A stretch of DNA of 64,000 bases from Trichobilharzia regenti (GCA_944472135.2 OX235263.1:10151517-10215516), one strand, 5' to 3'; positions 1-11,190 are shown, counted from the first letter of the stretch. Made by a program: numbers and translations. The notes: generated by a model not told the origin, from the sequence alone.

Positions 1-62
1 GCGACTTTATCAAAATAAATTTTACCCACAATGGAAATATACTCTGTTGATACTCCAACCTA
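1..62 (+). mobile_element. PLE-C 3' end remnant
   Basis: The first bases closely match the segment at 29038-29090, which lies at the 3' end of a Penelope-like element (shared core ACTTTATCAAAA and TTTACCCA). The window therefore probably opens in the tail of a PLE. Confidence 0.4.
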
Positions 63-885
63 AAACTGATAGCTATTATTATCACATTTGAGAGGAAGGT
101 ATCCTCTGTAACATTTTTCCACAGTTTTATGCATCTTTTTCATAAATATATGTGTAGTCCATACACAAAAATACCTCCTTTACGTGATTGGTTCGTTCGA
201 CTGACTGGTAGTTAGTGGTGCTTAAAGTTCCATTTGCTGGGGAGATTTTAATCTTCGAACTAGGTACACAAGGTTGGAAATTAATATCGCTGTCATTTGA
301 GGAAGGCAATTTAGGATTTAGGAGAAGCTTTACACTCGGAAAAGTGACTGTCGTGCTAAACAGATTTGACAGTTGTGAATTCCTTAGAGTGTGGATTAAC
401 GCTGTCTGACTATCCAGAGCAGTAATACAGTAGTGTTTGAAATTACCGCCAGATGATTTAAATCTATTAACACAAAAATAGTTTTTTTATAGAAATAATA
501 GAGGTGATCTGTAGCTCCGTAGGAGTTTTTGGAATTGGTGTATTCTCTCATGGGGCATGTTTAACTACGAAGCTCTTATGGTCCTTCACCGGTCACTTTC
601 AAAGGACTTGGACTGCTGGGATTATTCGTGAAACCTAGGGTAGTCGGAGGGAGGATCACAGATGAATAAAGAGCAATTGACAACTGCTTTTTTCAAGTAT
701 AGAACACTTCAGCAGCACGAACCCGCGCGCACATTCACAAGGAACTAGATCCACTTACTTTCAGACTACGCGACTCACTTGAAATCCTATAACTCATGAA
801 TTTTGATTTCGATTGACAAGCAATATATCTTGACTTCTATGCAGTACCATTATTGAATACGAGACTTAGTGGACCGCAGAAGTTA
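63..885. other. No gene recognised
   Basis: Presumably intronic sequence of the Ig-domain gene. Short ORFs here resemble nothing I know. About 690-730 is weakly similar, on the minus strand, to the hammerhead segment of SINE-B, but too decayed to call. Confidence 0.5.
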
Positions 886-887
886 TA

Positions 888-2440
888 ACTCATTTAATAA
901 TAATAATTTGCTTCATTCCAAAACAGTACTTGTGATACAGAATGGAATTCCAAGCATTTCAATACAGTATTGCGCATCCAATTTGTACATTAACAATAAA
1001 TGAAATTCTACATAGATTATGGGTAATCTCAGCTAGTTTTGACAACAACATATTAGCATGTCGGTAGCAAAGCCGAAAGTCAACAGAGTGTTTGAAGGTG
1101 TTAGAAAAGTAGATACTAGCATATTCACTGGCGTAAGCGGCAACAATAAGGTCGAGATATACAGAGTGTGAAAGAACGAAGAAGAATGATTTGAGTAGAG
1201 TTTGTAAGGAAGAGAGAAACAAAACAGCACATAACTAAAGAAAAGAGAGAGAAAAAAGGAAAAGAAATAAAACGTTGTACCTATAAATTATATAGGTTAG
1301 ATAGACGAGATCCAGTTGATTCTACTGACTATTTAATAAGTTATAAGTTTCACGCCTAATGCTTTCTTTATCGCACAGAACACGAACAAGCCAAGTGGGA
1401 TATGGTTGAGTTTTTATACATGCTAGTGCGAGCATATAGTTTTCAATATGGGCTTCTGGTTTTGCCTGATGAGATACAAGGAGAGAGTTATGAATGAAGG
1501 TGGTGGTGTGAGTTAGATAGAATGGATTTAGCCCATTTTTCACATGAGTCTAAATGTTTGTCGACCAGAATATTAACAAGCTGGTTAAGTGGCACGTTGC
1601 TTTCCCTGCTGACAAACCTTTAACATCCTGCGTAATAAGGTATAGTCTTCCTTCAGTAACCCTGGAAGAACTAAGGGGGAACAATAGAGAATAATAGGCA
1701 GAATGCAAGAGTTAACGAATCGTAAGAGTAAGGGTTGGTTTGGGTTATTCCAGAATATCTTAACTTTTAATGTCGAAGGTAAGACGGAATATTTTCCTAG
1801 AAATGATCAAGATATGAGACGACCAGGAAAGATTAGCAGATAGAATGACGCCTAGGTATTTAATTTCCGACTTACTTTTTGTTTCAGTGCCATCTATGTT
1901 GCACATCTCGTAAGTGCTAACCGGGTGAGATTTACGCCCAAAGCTGAAATTGATTGACTGTTTGACATTTAGAGGGGTTTAAGTTTAGACCGTTTTCCTT
2001 GGACCACTGGCTGATTTCTGATAAAAAGTCATTTAGTTTGGAGCAGTCACTTTGACATTTGACAGGCAAAGATACAGTCAGATCGTCAGCATGTTTGACA
2101 AAATTAATGCATTTGAAGGTGGTAAGTCATGTAGAAAGAATGAAAAGAGGAGGAGGTATAGTACAGCACCTTGGGGGACACCAGCTTCAGTGAGCACAGC
2201 GAAGGAGGATTCACCTTTGTATACAGTGTATTGCATTCTGTTAGAGAAGTAGGAATGCTACCAGTTAGTGACTTAGGACTCAGTTTGTGCCATCAAGAGC
2301 TCATTTAGCAAGAGACATCTAGGTAGAGAGTCTAAAGCAGAAGTGAAGTCGGAAAACGTGCAGCGGACGTATTTGGCACCCTATACTAATGACTCCAGCA
2401 TGTGCGTTCTAAGACAGATAGGGAGGAGCAGTAGATTGAA
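888..2440 (-). mobile_element. CR1-like LINE, 5'-truncated decayed copy (antisense in intron)
   Basis: The minus strand holds the 3' half of the same LINE family as 52287-55499. The tail is (ATT)n followed upstream by the GAATGAAGC and TACTTGTG 3' UTR signature. 1322-1543 encodes the conserved C-terminus (VRVLCDKESIRRETYNLL). Further 5' come decayed reverse-transcriptase blocks equivalent to FLDYTSAFDSVPRGLL, VPQGAVL and KYLG. Several stops and frameshifts make it a dead copy. It ends only about 80 bp before exon 2521-2787 and lies antisense to the gene. Confidence 0.8.
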
Positions 2441-2520
2441 ATCGGCAGAAAGTAATTGAAGATTCTGTTGGCAAACAAAAGACCTCAAGGATTTCTTTTC
2501 TTTTATCTAAACATTTTTAG

Positions 2521-2787
2521 ATCTTACTACCGGTGAACGTGTAGAACCGTCAGGTTATCAATGGGAAATGAATTTAGGCGATGGTACAGGTATATGGATA
2601 CGTGAAACAGATCCAAGACAAGGTGCTGTAGACATATCCGGTTGGAGATCAAATCAACTATATTTGAATGATCTTCGGCTACCGAGTACATCTACATCAG
2701 ATGAAGCTGTTTATGAAGTAAGATGTGTGGCATCCTATAACAACACCTACAATACATCTTCTCATCCATTCATTATAAATGTTAGAA
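2521..2787 (+). CDS. Ig-domain protein, internal exon a (first exon visible)
   Basis: This is an exon of an immunoglobulin-superfamily protein. An AG acceptor lies directly before 2521 and a GTAAGT donor directly after 2787. It starts with the last two bases of a split codon and ends one base into a codon. It encodes about 88 residues forming the second half of an Ig-like domain: a tryptophan in YQWEM, then an acidic stretch and the typical Y-x-V-R-C F-strand (VYEVRCVAS), ending in a beta strand (PFIINVR). The first cysteine must lie in an exon before the window. Phase matches the next exon exactly. The Ig fold is clear from the Trp/Tyr-x-x-Cys pattern. The specific protein (perlecan-like, hemicentin-like or another extracellular Ig protein) is not decided by this sequence. 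Confidence 0.85.
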
Positions 2788-2834
2788 GTAAGTCGTTTTG
2801 AAGAAATTATTTGTTTTTGCGTATATTTAAATTT

Positions 2835-3066
2835 TTCTCTTTTTATCACTCTTTTGCATTCCGAGTGGAGTGTAGAGCTTCAAGCTGGATCTTTTAAGTT
2901 CCCAGTAACAGTGATGTCTTTTCACTGGGTTGAGTTGCTAGCTATACACTTAACCTTCTGTCTTTGCAGGATTTACTTTTGGCTAAGTGAGGTTTAGCAG
3001 TGCATTGGCCTGGAATCGAACCCAGACCAAGGGTGTGTTTGACGATCATTGAACCGCTGACGCACG
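2835..3066 (-). mobile_element. SINE-R, old degenerate copy
   Basis: Minus-strand tRNA-headed SINE. The B-box-like GGAATCGAACC and ACCGCTGACGCAC head lie at the right end, and the tail GAGTGGA...AGAGCTTCAAGCT at the left, in the same order as the better copies at 23583-23821 and 24152-24380. Confidence 0.6.
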
Positions 3067-3379
3067 TTTGCACATGCATGGTTACTTATTTTACATTAGG
3101 TGCAACCTGTATTAAATTGCACAATAGCATATACTAGTCAGTGGTATAAGTAGCTGAATACTAACCATGTCAGACCGAGGATACCGCAGATGAGCTTACA
3201 ACCTCTTCTGCCAGCGAAAACAGGATTCCAGCTGAACATAGTGAAGATCTCGTTGTCTTCGAAGTTACCCAGCTGAACAACAACAAACATTAATTACTAT
3301 GAGTGGCATGAATCTAAAGAAAGTCGACTGTCTCACTAGCTTGGACAGCATCAACTCAACTTCAAGTAACCCGGATGAC

Positions 3380-3610
3380 TTTTTCAGAATTAGTCTCAAT
3401 CAAGAAAGTAAGAGAAATGTTGAGTACATCTCAGGAAGATTATTTTTAAACGGACGCCTGCACTCGATGCTGAAGAACGGATTGTCAGCCGTAAAGGATA
3501 GGCAGCGAGGAACTGTGTCAGCGAACTAGCCAACAATCTACTGCCTAACAAGGTGTGCAGAAGGAAATGGAGATTTTTTGAAATACACCGCGATAACATT
3601 CAATTCATGC
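3380..3610 (+). mobile_element. RTE-A LINE fragment (C-terminal region)
   Basis: Weak coding resemblance to the RTE-A C-terminus (order: DRxxRISxxELxxRTNQQ, then KEMEI). Heavily mutated; boundaries approximate. Confidence 0.35.
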
Positions 3611-4425
3611 CACTCACTAAATAGATTTTTGTATGAAATGCGAACATAAAGTGGTCATTTGAGCCAAACAGCGGATAAATAAGGAATTAACGGTTACTGA
3701 GTTATACTCTGTGATTCCAAACCAAAAATGGAAACACTCTGAAGTGTTATACTGAGTATTAGTTTAATATTGAAGACTCCATTTTAATACGGGATGACAG
3801 ATATGTATGTATTTATTAGCGTTTGAAATGTTGAGGTTATGTCAGTTACTGGAATGAAAAGTTTTATAGATGCGCTTAATTAAAAATCAACGGTCGGGTT
3901 TGTATGTGACTGAAGGGTCTTAACCTTCTTCAATTTTCCAAGTTTGATAATACTGTCACGCCTTTCCATTTCATTAATGAAGATCTCTCCAGTTATTGCG
4001 TCATGACATTATTTAGATCTTCTGTTATAACTATGCAGCAATAGACTTCATTATCCCGTACAGTTTATCAGTCATACTCGCTTTTCCTTACTTACGATAC
4101 TCTCCGTTTTTTCACGGTAATTTCATATCCGATGATTAGAGTTCCGCACTTTATTGTCCTGGATTTTCTCTTCATGGAACTAACTTCCTCTCTGTTGGTA
4201 TTATAAACACTGACATGCGACAATAGAGAATGGTAGTCGTCATCTTTCTGGCTAGTGACATAAATTAAGGTTGTTTCTTTTATTAATCTACCAGCCATGA
4301 ATAATGATTCCTCTCTCATCATGCATCCAGTTTCTTGAGTTAGCGAATAGTGAGTTCTGCACTCTTATTTATCGCTGTCTTATTATATTAAACTTACCTT
4401 TGACTGTATCCTTATTCTGTTGTAG
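3611..4425. other. Intron, no further feature seen
   Basis: AT-rich intron sequence ending in the acceptor before 4426. No repeat family or ORF of note recognised. Confidence 0.5.
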
Positions 4426-4589
4426 ATCAGCCTACAATTAAATCAATACGCATAGATCGTGTGAAACCGGATGAAGCAGTCTTAGAACCAGTTGATCTAC
4501 CGAAAGATTCATATGATGCTACACAAGATTATGAAATTGGATGTAAACCAGAAGTGACTTCAGGTGAAGCTGTAGCTACATGGTTAAAG
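4426..4589 (+). CDS. Ig-domain protein, exon b
   Basis: Second visible exon of the same gene, with TGTAG acceptor before 4426 and GTAAGT donor after 4589. The split codon with the previous exon reads Asn. It encodes a 54-residue segment with a linker rich in Pro, Asp and Lys, then the B and C strands of a new Ig domain: first cysteine in EIGCKPE and the core tryptophan in ATWLK. It ends in phase 0, immediately after the tryptophan strand, so this domain is split by an intron in its middle. A hypothetical reading as an isolated ORF is excluded by the perfect phase fit to both neighbouring exons. Confidence 0.83.
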
Positions 4590-4924
4590 GTAAGTGGAGG
4601 CTGACATAAATTAGCATTGATTTTAAAGTTGTCTGACTTCATTTAGACGAGTTTTATTCCTTTTCCAGTGAGACTGTGTTACTCAGGTCATCTTGGAGTG
4701 TACTAAGATATAATGGGACTGCGTAGTTAGACTTGTGTTAAGTTCTACGATTGTTAGCTAGCGATTAGTTACACAAATCAAGGCATTGGTGTACCAGGTC
4801 ATGAGCCATACTTGTTGCATAAAGGCTGATGCTACCACATACATGCTCATGAGAAAAACGTGAAATCGGGATTCGAATCCAACACTCACTGACTGAAACG
4901 TTGAGTGTTTAAACAATTGCTTCA
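4590..4924. other. Intron; isolated tRNA B-box-like site
   Basis: Contains GGATTCGAATCC near 4870, a B-box-like palindrome, but no convincing A box or tail. May be a SINE relic. Confidence 0.35.
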
Positions 4925-6300
4925 TGTCTATGTGATGACTGACTGACTGGTTTCAACATAAAACTTTAGCTAGATACGCAGCAGTTCGAGTCGCCACACT
5001 CCCTCTTTGTAGCACACAAAGCAAGAAAGTAAAAAAAATGCAAACTAGAGACAGTAAAAAGGGATATGAGTCAAAAAGAATAGTAATATCGAAGAACACT
5101 AAAGTTTTATTGGGTATTATAAGTCACAAGGAGTGGATACATCCGCCAGTCACTGAGAACGATTTTGCGCCATATCACCACTTGTCTTCAGTCATCTGTT
5201 TTTTACCTCCCGAGGACCCCAAGCAGTCAGGAAATCTACACCTTCCTACGTGGCTTAAGTTAACCATTGTGTATTTCATTGACTGCTGATACCATGTTTT
5301 GTTTGACCACCACTGGCTCTTTTCCAATCTCACCCTATGTCAGCTGACAGTGCCATTTGTCGAGGAAGGCGATGGCTTGGTGTATGTATAACACATGTCC
5401 TAATCATCTCATTCGGTGTACCTTAACAGCCTCGCCGATTGATTTCCCCTCCCACCTACCTAGTACTCGACGCCTTATCTCAATATTGCCCACCCTATTA
5501 TATACCATTTCACACAGAAGATACAACTCAGGCACCTATGATCAAAGATAACTAGCCGGTCTTTTCATCCCTTCCATTTTCAACAGCCACGTCTCCCGTA
5601 CAGCCACAAAAAGGACTGGGCGGAGTGTTGAGCAGTACACACACCTTTTAGTCGATAGCTGGATGTCACGTCTACTAAACCGGAGACGGAATAAACTGGC
5701 GTATGCGAAACTAGCCTATTTATCTTCCATGGTGAGATTTCGTTGGCGGTCAACCCGCCGGGAACTGACTGATGCAGCCTCCCAAATAAGTGAAATGGTC
5801 AACACGCTCAGCCACCACTTCACTCCCTATTTCTAAGCTAGGCGTCAGTGCAGTCAAGCCCTGTAGCATCATCTTACATTTGGCGGGAGTGAATCGCATG
5901 TCAAACATTCTCAGATTGCAGCTCAAGGTGTTCAGAAGACTCTGAATTTTGTCAGCGGCTTCACCTAGGAGGCAGGGAAGACTATATCATCTGCATATTC
6001 TAAGTCAACGAGATTATTCCCTGGTGACAAATCAATCCCTGAGTGGCTGAAGTCACTCAGGGTTAAGTCCATTAATACATCTATGATAAAATTGAATAGA
6101 AATAGGGATAGTGGCCATTCCTGACGGATCACTGAATTATTTACGAGTGAATAAAAAAGGCATGTGAATGGTCTGTAAAGCAGTTGAATTCCAAAGCCTA
6201 GATAAAGCCTGCGGGTGTTAGACTGCTGGTTTCGTCTATAACAAAGCATATCACTGATACGATTCATAAATTCATGTGTTAAAGAAACTTTCAGAATTAT
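4925..6300 (-). mobile_element. RTE-B LINE, 5'-truncated copy (antisense in intron)
   Basis: The minus strand carries the RT and C-terminal part of an RTE-clade LINE. The ORF at 5965-6348 contains the catalytic block LEYADDIVF (motif C) preceded by RQEWPLSLFLFNFIIDVL (motif B region). Downstream come blocks equivalent to WLGHVLRMPSHRLP and GRCRLPGWGP. The 3' end carries GACTTGAACTGC-like sequence and a short (CAGT)n tail at about 4935-4945. The same 3' organisation, with CAGAC repeats, is seen at 22690-22875. Stops and frameshifts show it is inactive. Confidence 0.75.
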
Positions 6301-6963
6301 ATTCAAAAAAGACATGGAGGATTTGAAATTTGGTGAGGTGACAGACATTCGTAGACATATCCACCTGAGCTACAAATTCTTCCAAGAGTTCGAACCACTT
6401 TTATATTTTACCTTAAAAATCTGCCATGATAACTTGACGGCAGTATTCTTCGAAATTCAGCATGAAATGAATTTCATTGGATTCCAAGACGGAAGTAGAA
6501 ACTATGGATCAACAGAGGTTAGTTCACTGCAACAACGAACTGTATAAGTATTGAGGTTGTATTCCTGAAGTTTTATGGTGCTCATATAACCATTCATCCG
6601 GTGAGATACAAGTCGACTTTTGTGCGTAGTAGTCGTTCTCACACTCAACTTTGTTTAGGATAGTTCTGTGTCTAAAACAAGTTTGCAATGAAAATCTTAT
6701 TAAGTACTGAAACATTCCTCTTTATAAAATTCCCCACAGAGTTGTAGAAGTTTAATCATCAGCGATTTTATGTATCACTTTATGTGAAGTGCGTAAATCA
6801 TTCAACCTGTTACATACTACTAATTGATATCAGTAGTTGGAGGCCATACAAATCAAGGAGTTAATCAGAAACCAGGTAGTTTCAACTGATTCAATCAGGG
6901 TTTCCCTTTGTTTGATGGACTCCGCTACAGAAAAGGGAAACTGACGTCTAGTATTTAAATTTA
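6301..6963. other. Intron, no clear feature
   Basis: No recognisable repeat or exon. May include the decayed 5' part of the RTE-B copy on the left. Confidence 0.4.
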
Positions 6964-7663
6964 GATATGATAGAGAAGATTTGTAGCTCAGGTGGATGAT
7001 TTTGATGAGGTTGTGTTCTCTGAGCTGGATAGTTAATTTGTGAAGCTTTCATCGCCCTACGGGGTGACATCTTCAGCGCATACTTCAATTCGATGAAGTG
7101 AGCTTTTAGATTTCTCCACGAGTTTATTAATCTTCTCTCCTGGTGACCACCTTGGACGTGATTGGTTGTTTATGTGTGTTTTCACACCTTCTAGGCTACT
7201 TGTATTGGAACTGATTGTTTCTTTGACTTGAACTTTGACCCTTTGTGTGTGAAGTTTCTTTCTTGTTGGTTGATAAATTTTGTCTATCTCGATGTGTCTA
7301 TTGATTGATGATTCATTGGAATACCAAGCTCCAAAAATTTCTCTAGCATTCTTGTTATTTCCTTTGTCTAATATTTGAACGTTGTCCCAATCGAATTCGA
7401 CTACACTTGATAACACCTGTTTCTTTATATAAGAGAAAAGATGTCCAGCGAAGAGTAACCTACAAGGTGTGAAAACACACAAAACACACAACCAATCACG
7501 TCCAAGGTGGTCACCAGGAGAGAAGATTAATAAACTGGTGGAGGAATTCGAAAGCTCACTTCAACGAATTGAAGTATGAGCTGAAGATGCTGCCTAGTAG
7601 GGCGACGAAGGCTTCTCAAACTAACTATCCAGATCAGAGAACACAACCACATCAAAACAAGTG
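6964..7663. repeat. PLE-B head-to-head inverted repeat unit
   Basis: Two oppositely oriented copies of the PLE-B 3' end face away from each other. The left arm (about 7002-7197) reads on the minus strand and the right arm (about 7448-7658) on the plus strand. The minus ORF 7057-7491 matches the PLE-B C-terminus (INRHIEIDKIYQPTRKK, then VKETISSNTSS, then SPGEKINKLVEKSKSS). Near-identical direct repeats flank the unit: TTTAAATTTA at 6954 and TTTAAATTA at 7664, a possible target duplication, although similar bases also occur beside another PLE-B copy. Confidence 0.75.
7041..7085 (-). ncRNA. Hammerhead-like motif in PLE-B 3' end (degenerate)
   Basis: The minus strand reads CTGAAGA, a GC-rich hairpin (GTCACCC...GGGCGAT), then GAAAGCTT. 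The order and spacing resemble the hammerhead core (CUGANGA - stem II - GAA), with one extra base after CTGAAGA. Equivalent motifs occur in the PLE-B copies near 7579, 38121, 62620 and 63585. Hammerhead motifs in PLEs are established. Whether this one cleaves is doubtful. Confidence 0.4.
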
Positions 7664-8342
7664 TTTAAATTACATCGCTACGTCTACTGTGTGGTTTCTG
7701 ACTACTGATCAGTCCATATTTTCATTTATAGTTTCAGGCAGAACACTTTAGAGACCTGAATATTTTTGATCTTTGAGGGAAACTGAGGCAAATGACTCAT
7801 CTAGAAGCGTAGTTGTAGATGTTTTAGCATACTACCTGCTGATGAGCTCTAACAATTCAGATGACTGCTCAGACGCGTGTTTCTCATTTTGAGCCAAGTT
7901 CGCCAGTCATTACTTCTTCAGAGATGATTGCACTCTAGTCACTTAGATGTTCAGTGAAACAGAACCTTCTTAGGCTATTTGTTGCATTCAAATTATTCAA
8001 CAAATACCTGAATGATAGACGCATAAGAGTTAATTAAGCCTTGTTCAATAATCCCAAAGTAACAAGAGTCTGTGACAGATTGACGGAAGAAACTCCTAGA
8101 CTTAGGTTCTATGCTTGTTTATTCACATCAACAAGGTGCCTTTGTAACCTCAAAAGAAATGATTCGGCTGTAGAGATTTGAATTCACGCCATACTTTACC
8201 TTTTGAGGTATTCGGCCTGGTGAGAGTGACCAAGAATTAAAGCAGTCGGAACTTATTTATCTTTTTATGACACTATTCTTATGCTTATGTTTAAAAACAA
8301 TACCCATCCACCCCCCGCTTTGTGTTATTAAAAATTTTGTAG
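7664..8342. other. Intron, no clear feature
   Basis: No known repeat recognised. Ends with the acceptor before 8343. Confidence 0.45.
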
Positions 8343-8523
8343 TGTTCAGATGATGAATGCACTTCAACGAAAGAAATTGTACTGACTGGCGATAGATTAT
8401 TCTTCTTTGCTAATTCAACAAGATATGTTGATGAAGGTCGATTCCGTTGTCAAGTTAGTTTACAACTCAAAGAATACAATTTCAAACTTGTTGAACATCA
8501 AGATGTTATAATAAAGCGTCAAG
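8343..8523 (+). CDS. Ig-domain protein, exon c
   Basis: Third visible exon. TTGTAG acceptor precedes 8343 and GTATGT donor follows 8523. It begins in phase 0 and leaves one base. It completes the Ig domain begun in the preceding exon: residues run through a D-E strand region (LTGDRLFFFANS) to the diagnostic D-E-G-R-F-R-C F-strand with the second disulphide cysteine, and end with a G strand (DVIIKRQ). An extra Cys pair (CSDDEC) just after the intron could form an additional local disulphide. The intron before it holds an antisense RTE LINE and a PLE inverted repeat. Confidence 0.83.
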
Positions 8524-9084
8524 GTATGTTTAGACGCTTTATAAAATAATGTTGTGTTTACTATACAGTTCAAACCTAATTTTATGAACCTAATTTCTAA
8601 ATACTTTGACACTTTTGATTAGGTGGTTTCAGTTTTGTGACGTGACTCACTCCATCACACGACTATTTAACTGTATAAATTTAGGAGTGAAGGTACATAA
8701 GCGTGCATTTCTTTACATTTCTGCTAGACAAGTATGTGTTAATGGAGATGCTTTACACCTACGTAACAACCAGAATCGTCAAATATGATACAGATGGCCA
8801 TTCTCGATATGGGGAGGGGGAGACGGCTTTCAACGTTAGATTGTATCATTAAAAAAGAAACCAGACGGGAAGTTAAACACAAGTTTTTTACAGAAAACCC
8901 ACATATTCAACCTGTTATTTTCATTTCACGCCATCCCACCCTAAGCCAGTAAAAGCAGGACTGGTGGAATGTTTAAGTAAAACGGTTAAATAGTCCCAAA
9001 GTAAATCTTAGACAGGAAGTTAGACACATAAGAGAAGCCTTGAAACTTAATAATTACCTCAATAAATTAATTAAAAAAGTATAT
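8524..9084. other. Intron, no clear feature
   Basis: Nothing recognised apart from a short TA run at about 9078-9089. Confidence 0.45.
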
Positions 9085-9268
9085 ATATATATTGATTTTT
9101 GATCATAGCTTGATTCTACACTGTATTTTTGGTACAAGTATGGAAAATTCAGCATGTGATATCGGTAGCTCAAATTTTGCAGGCTGACCATAGATATCAG
9201 ATGTGAGTCGGCAGGGGATTGAACCTCGGGCCATATGCATGGTCGGCGAGAGAGTTAACCGCTGTACC
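9085..9268 (-). mobile_element. SINE-C (tRNA head, CR1-like tail)
   Basis: On the minus strand the tRNA-like head sits near 9268, with B-box GGTTCAATCCCC at about 9210-9221. Then follow GGCCTGCAAAATTTG-like sequence and the tail ATGCTGAATTTTCCATACTTGTACCAAAA (interrupted here for length), ending in a TA-rich run. Same arrangement as 49957-50157 and 59445-59628. Confidence 0.7.
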
Positions 9269-9359
9269 CCACTGTAAGGATAAACATATACAAAACCAAA
9301 AACGGGGAATTCAGACAGAACCCCTGAAACTTTACATAAAATTCTGAATATAGTAGGAA

Positions 9360-9694
9360 TGTAACAACAGAAGACAAGGGCCAGGCAACAATCGTTTTGT
9401 TACGGAAATCAGAACGTATTTATATATATTTCACACACATTATTATAGCTTATGCAAGCAGACAAACACAGTCTACTGATTGGTTTTTCTTGCTCAAGGT
9501 TATTCTGTACTGTTTATGACTGGCTACTCAGAAAATTAGACCATATATCTGCGAATCGTATTTACCCATGTTAAGTCTGCTGTGATCGGTTGTTGAATCA
9601 GTCTTGTTCATATTTTCTCACGGCCAATATTAGCGACATAGACATTGATGTAAATTAATGCCTACCAATTGGCTAGCAACCTGCTCTCACCACA
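9360..9694 (-). mobile_element. Solo LTR of a gypsy-type retrotransposon
   Basis: 335 bp starting TGTAACAACAG and ending CTCACCACA, so the termini are TG...CA on either strand. It is an inverted homologue of the LTR at 56476-56803. Perfect 4-bp direct repeats GGAA flank it at 9356-9359 and 9695-9698, the size typical of gypsy integrases. No internal coding sequence lies beside it, so it is a solo LTR left by LTR-LTR recombination. Confidence 0.75.
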
Positions 9695-9698
9695 GGAA

Positions 9699-10039
9699 TA
9701 AATGTGGCATTCATACCTAAAGGCTCACTTGTAAATAAACTCTGTCGGTTAAAGGATCCTGCAGAGTCTGTTAGACAAAATAGTTTAGTTTATCGAAAAG
9801 AAAACAAAGTTTTAAGCGAGGAAAATTCTTTGAAACAACTGGTTCCGTTTAGGAATTTAGACAGCAATTAGCGGACGTAATTTGGCTGAATCATGTAATG
9901 TATTTGTGTGCAACATATTTCAAACAACAATCTGATCGCATATGGAGTTATCATAGAAATATTCACGTATATAAAAATAACGAAGAGCTAAAGGGTTGAG
10001 AAAAGGAAATTAGTTCAAGTTAATAGGACACATTGAAGG
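9699..10039. other. Intron, no clear feature
   Basis: AT-rich, nothing recognised. Confidence 0.45.
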
Positions 10040-10880
10040 TCAAAATAACAATGAAGACCACTAAACCAAATATTAGTGGTAATAGTACATCTGCTTTGGT
10101 ATCTAAAGAAAGTTTACCAAGGAAGGTGGTTTAGTGTGATGAAGAGTTGTTGCTTTGATCGCATGAAGGTGGTTTAAACTTCCTAATTGCTACCTAGGGC
10201 TGCCACAAACTTTAGGATACGTACTCAACCAAACACGTTTTATAGATAGGTTTAAAAGATGTGTAAACGTCAATTTTATGTCTTGTCTCTATAGTATGTT
10301 TCGCAATAGAGGAGTTAGGTTTCCTGTTCATACTATTAGTGGGTTCTGAAGATTCTATTCACTTCTGAAGCCATTTAGGAATATGCTCTGAAGCCAGTCC
10401 TTACTTGCAGAGATCGATGAGTCCTCTTTATGTATGTGTGTCCACATGTACATTTCAATTGGTCGATTCAGTGGGATATGACATCTTTTTTCGCATGTTC
10501 AAAGGGACTAGATGGATGGACTTCACATTTTCAATTATTATGATATTAGCTGCATAAAAAGTCTTTTTAACCACAACAGCTTTCACTCTTTGTCTAGTTG
10601 TCAAGCTGCTATAATCACCCATATAGGGTAGTTTGATGCACAAGTCTTTCTTGTAAGCGAGTTGGAGAATGTAACATTTCTGATTGCTTTATACCTCCTA
10701 ATAGACTTGTATGGATAGTTGTTATCAACCAGAGTTTGTGCAATATTTCTTCCTTCCCCATCAAGTGTGTCTTCAGTGCACAGCTGTTGGATTCTACTGA
10801 AGAGTTACCTTACTAAGGCTCTTTTGTACCGAACAGCGCAGAAACTGTGATAATTAAGATACTGTACTGTCCAGTCAGGT
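10040..10880 (-). mobile_element. PLE-A, decayed 3' part (antisense in intron)
   Basis: The minus strand matches PLE-A of 36055-38390. In order: RT C-terminal block (YLNYHSFCAVRYKRALVR, LFSRIQQLCTEDTLDGE), LVDNNYPYKSIRRYK, LPYMG, then a shortened GIY-YIG region and a 3' UTR. Counterparts of its ACATAAAATTGAC and TAAACCACCTTCCTTGG segments resume at 38181 in the plus copy. Frameshifts and stops throughout. The longest open piece is 10455-10643. Confidence 0.75.
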
Positions 10881-10959
10881 TTCGGGAGTATCCTAAAGTT
10901 TGTGGAAACCCTATCCCCACCCAGCCCAGAAATCGGGTGTGTCAAAATTACAGTTTTAG

Positions 10960-11190
10960 AAGCTAACGTAACAATGTGGACAAGGGGTCCATAACTGCAG
11001 CTTTATTTGATGAATCAACTGAGAATGCATGTAAAAGGAATGATTCAACACCAGTCACGGACATTCCGAAAATTCTGTTACTCCTACAAATCCGTGTAGA
11101 CTCGAAGGTTCGTACTGTTGAAGAGTCCTTGATTAGGGCGAAACAGTTGTTAATTGCCCCTTGGTTTTCAGTGATACCCTAAATGTGCTT
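10960..11190 (+). mobile_element. PLE-C fragment joined to a SINE-B hammerhead remnant
   Basis: 10976-11070 resembles the minus-strand ORF at 60441-60659 (ACKRNDSTPV versus TCERNDSTPV). From about 11110 the sequence reads TACTGTTGAAGAGTCC...GGGCGAAACAG, the order of the SINE-B hammerhead, but CTGAAGA has become TTGAAGA, so catalysis is not expected. Confidence 0.45.

Noticed and set aside
6965..7015. Host gene exon near TTTGTAGCTCAGGTGG (tRNA-like start)
   Set aside because: The same sequence marks the PLE-B end at 62535; it is repeat-derived.
10976..11182. Additional Ig-gene exon just before 11281
   Set aside because: The ORF matches a PLE-C segment at 60441-60659 and has no splice-compatible phase with neighbouring exons.
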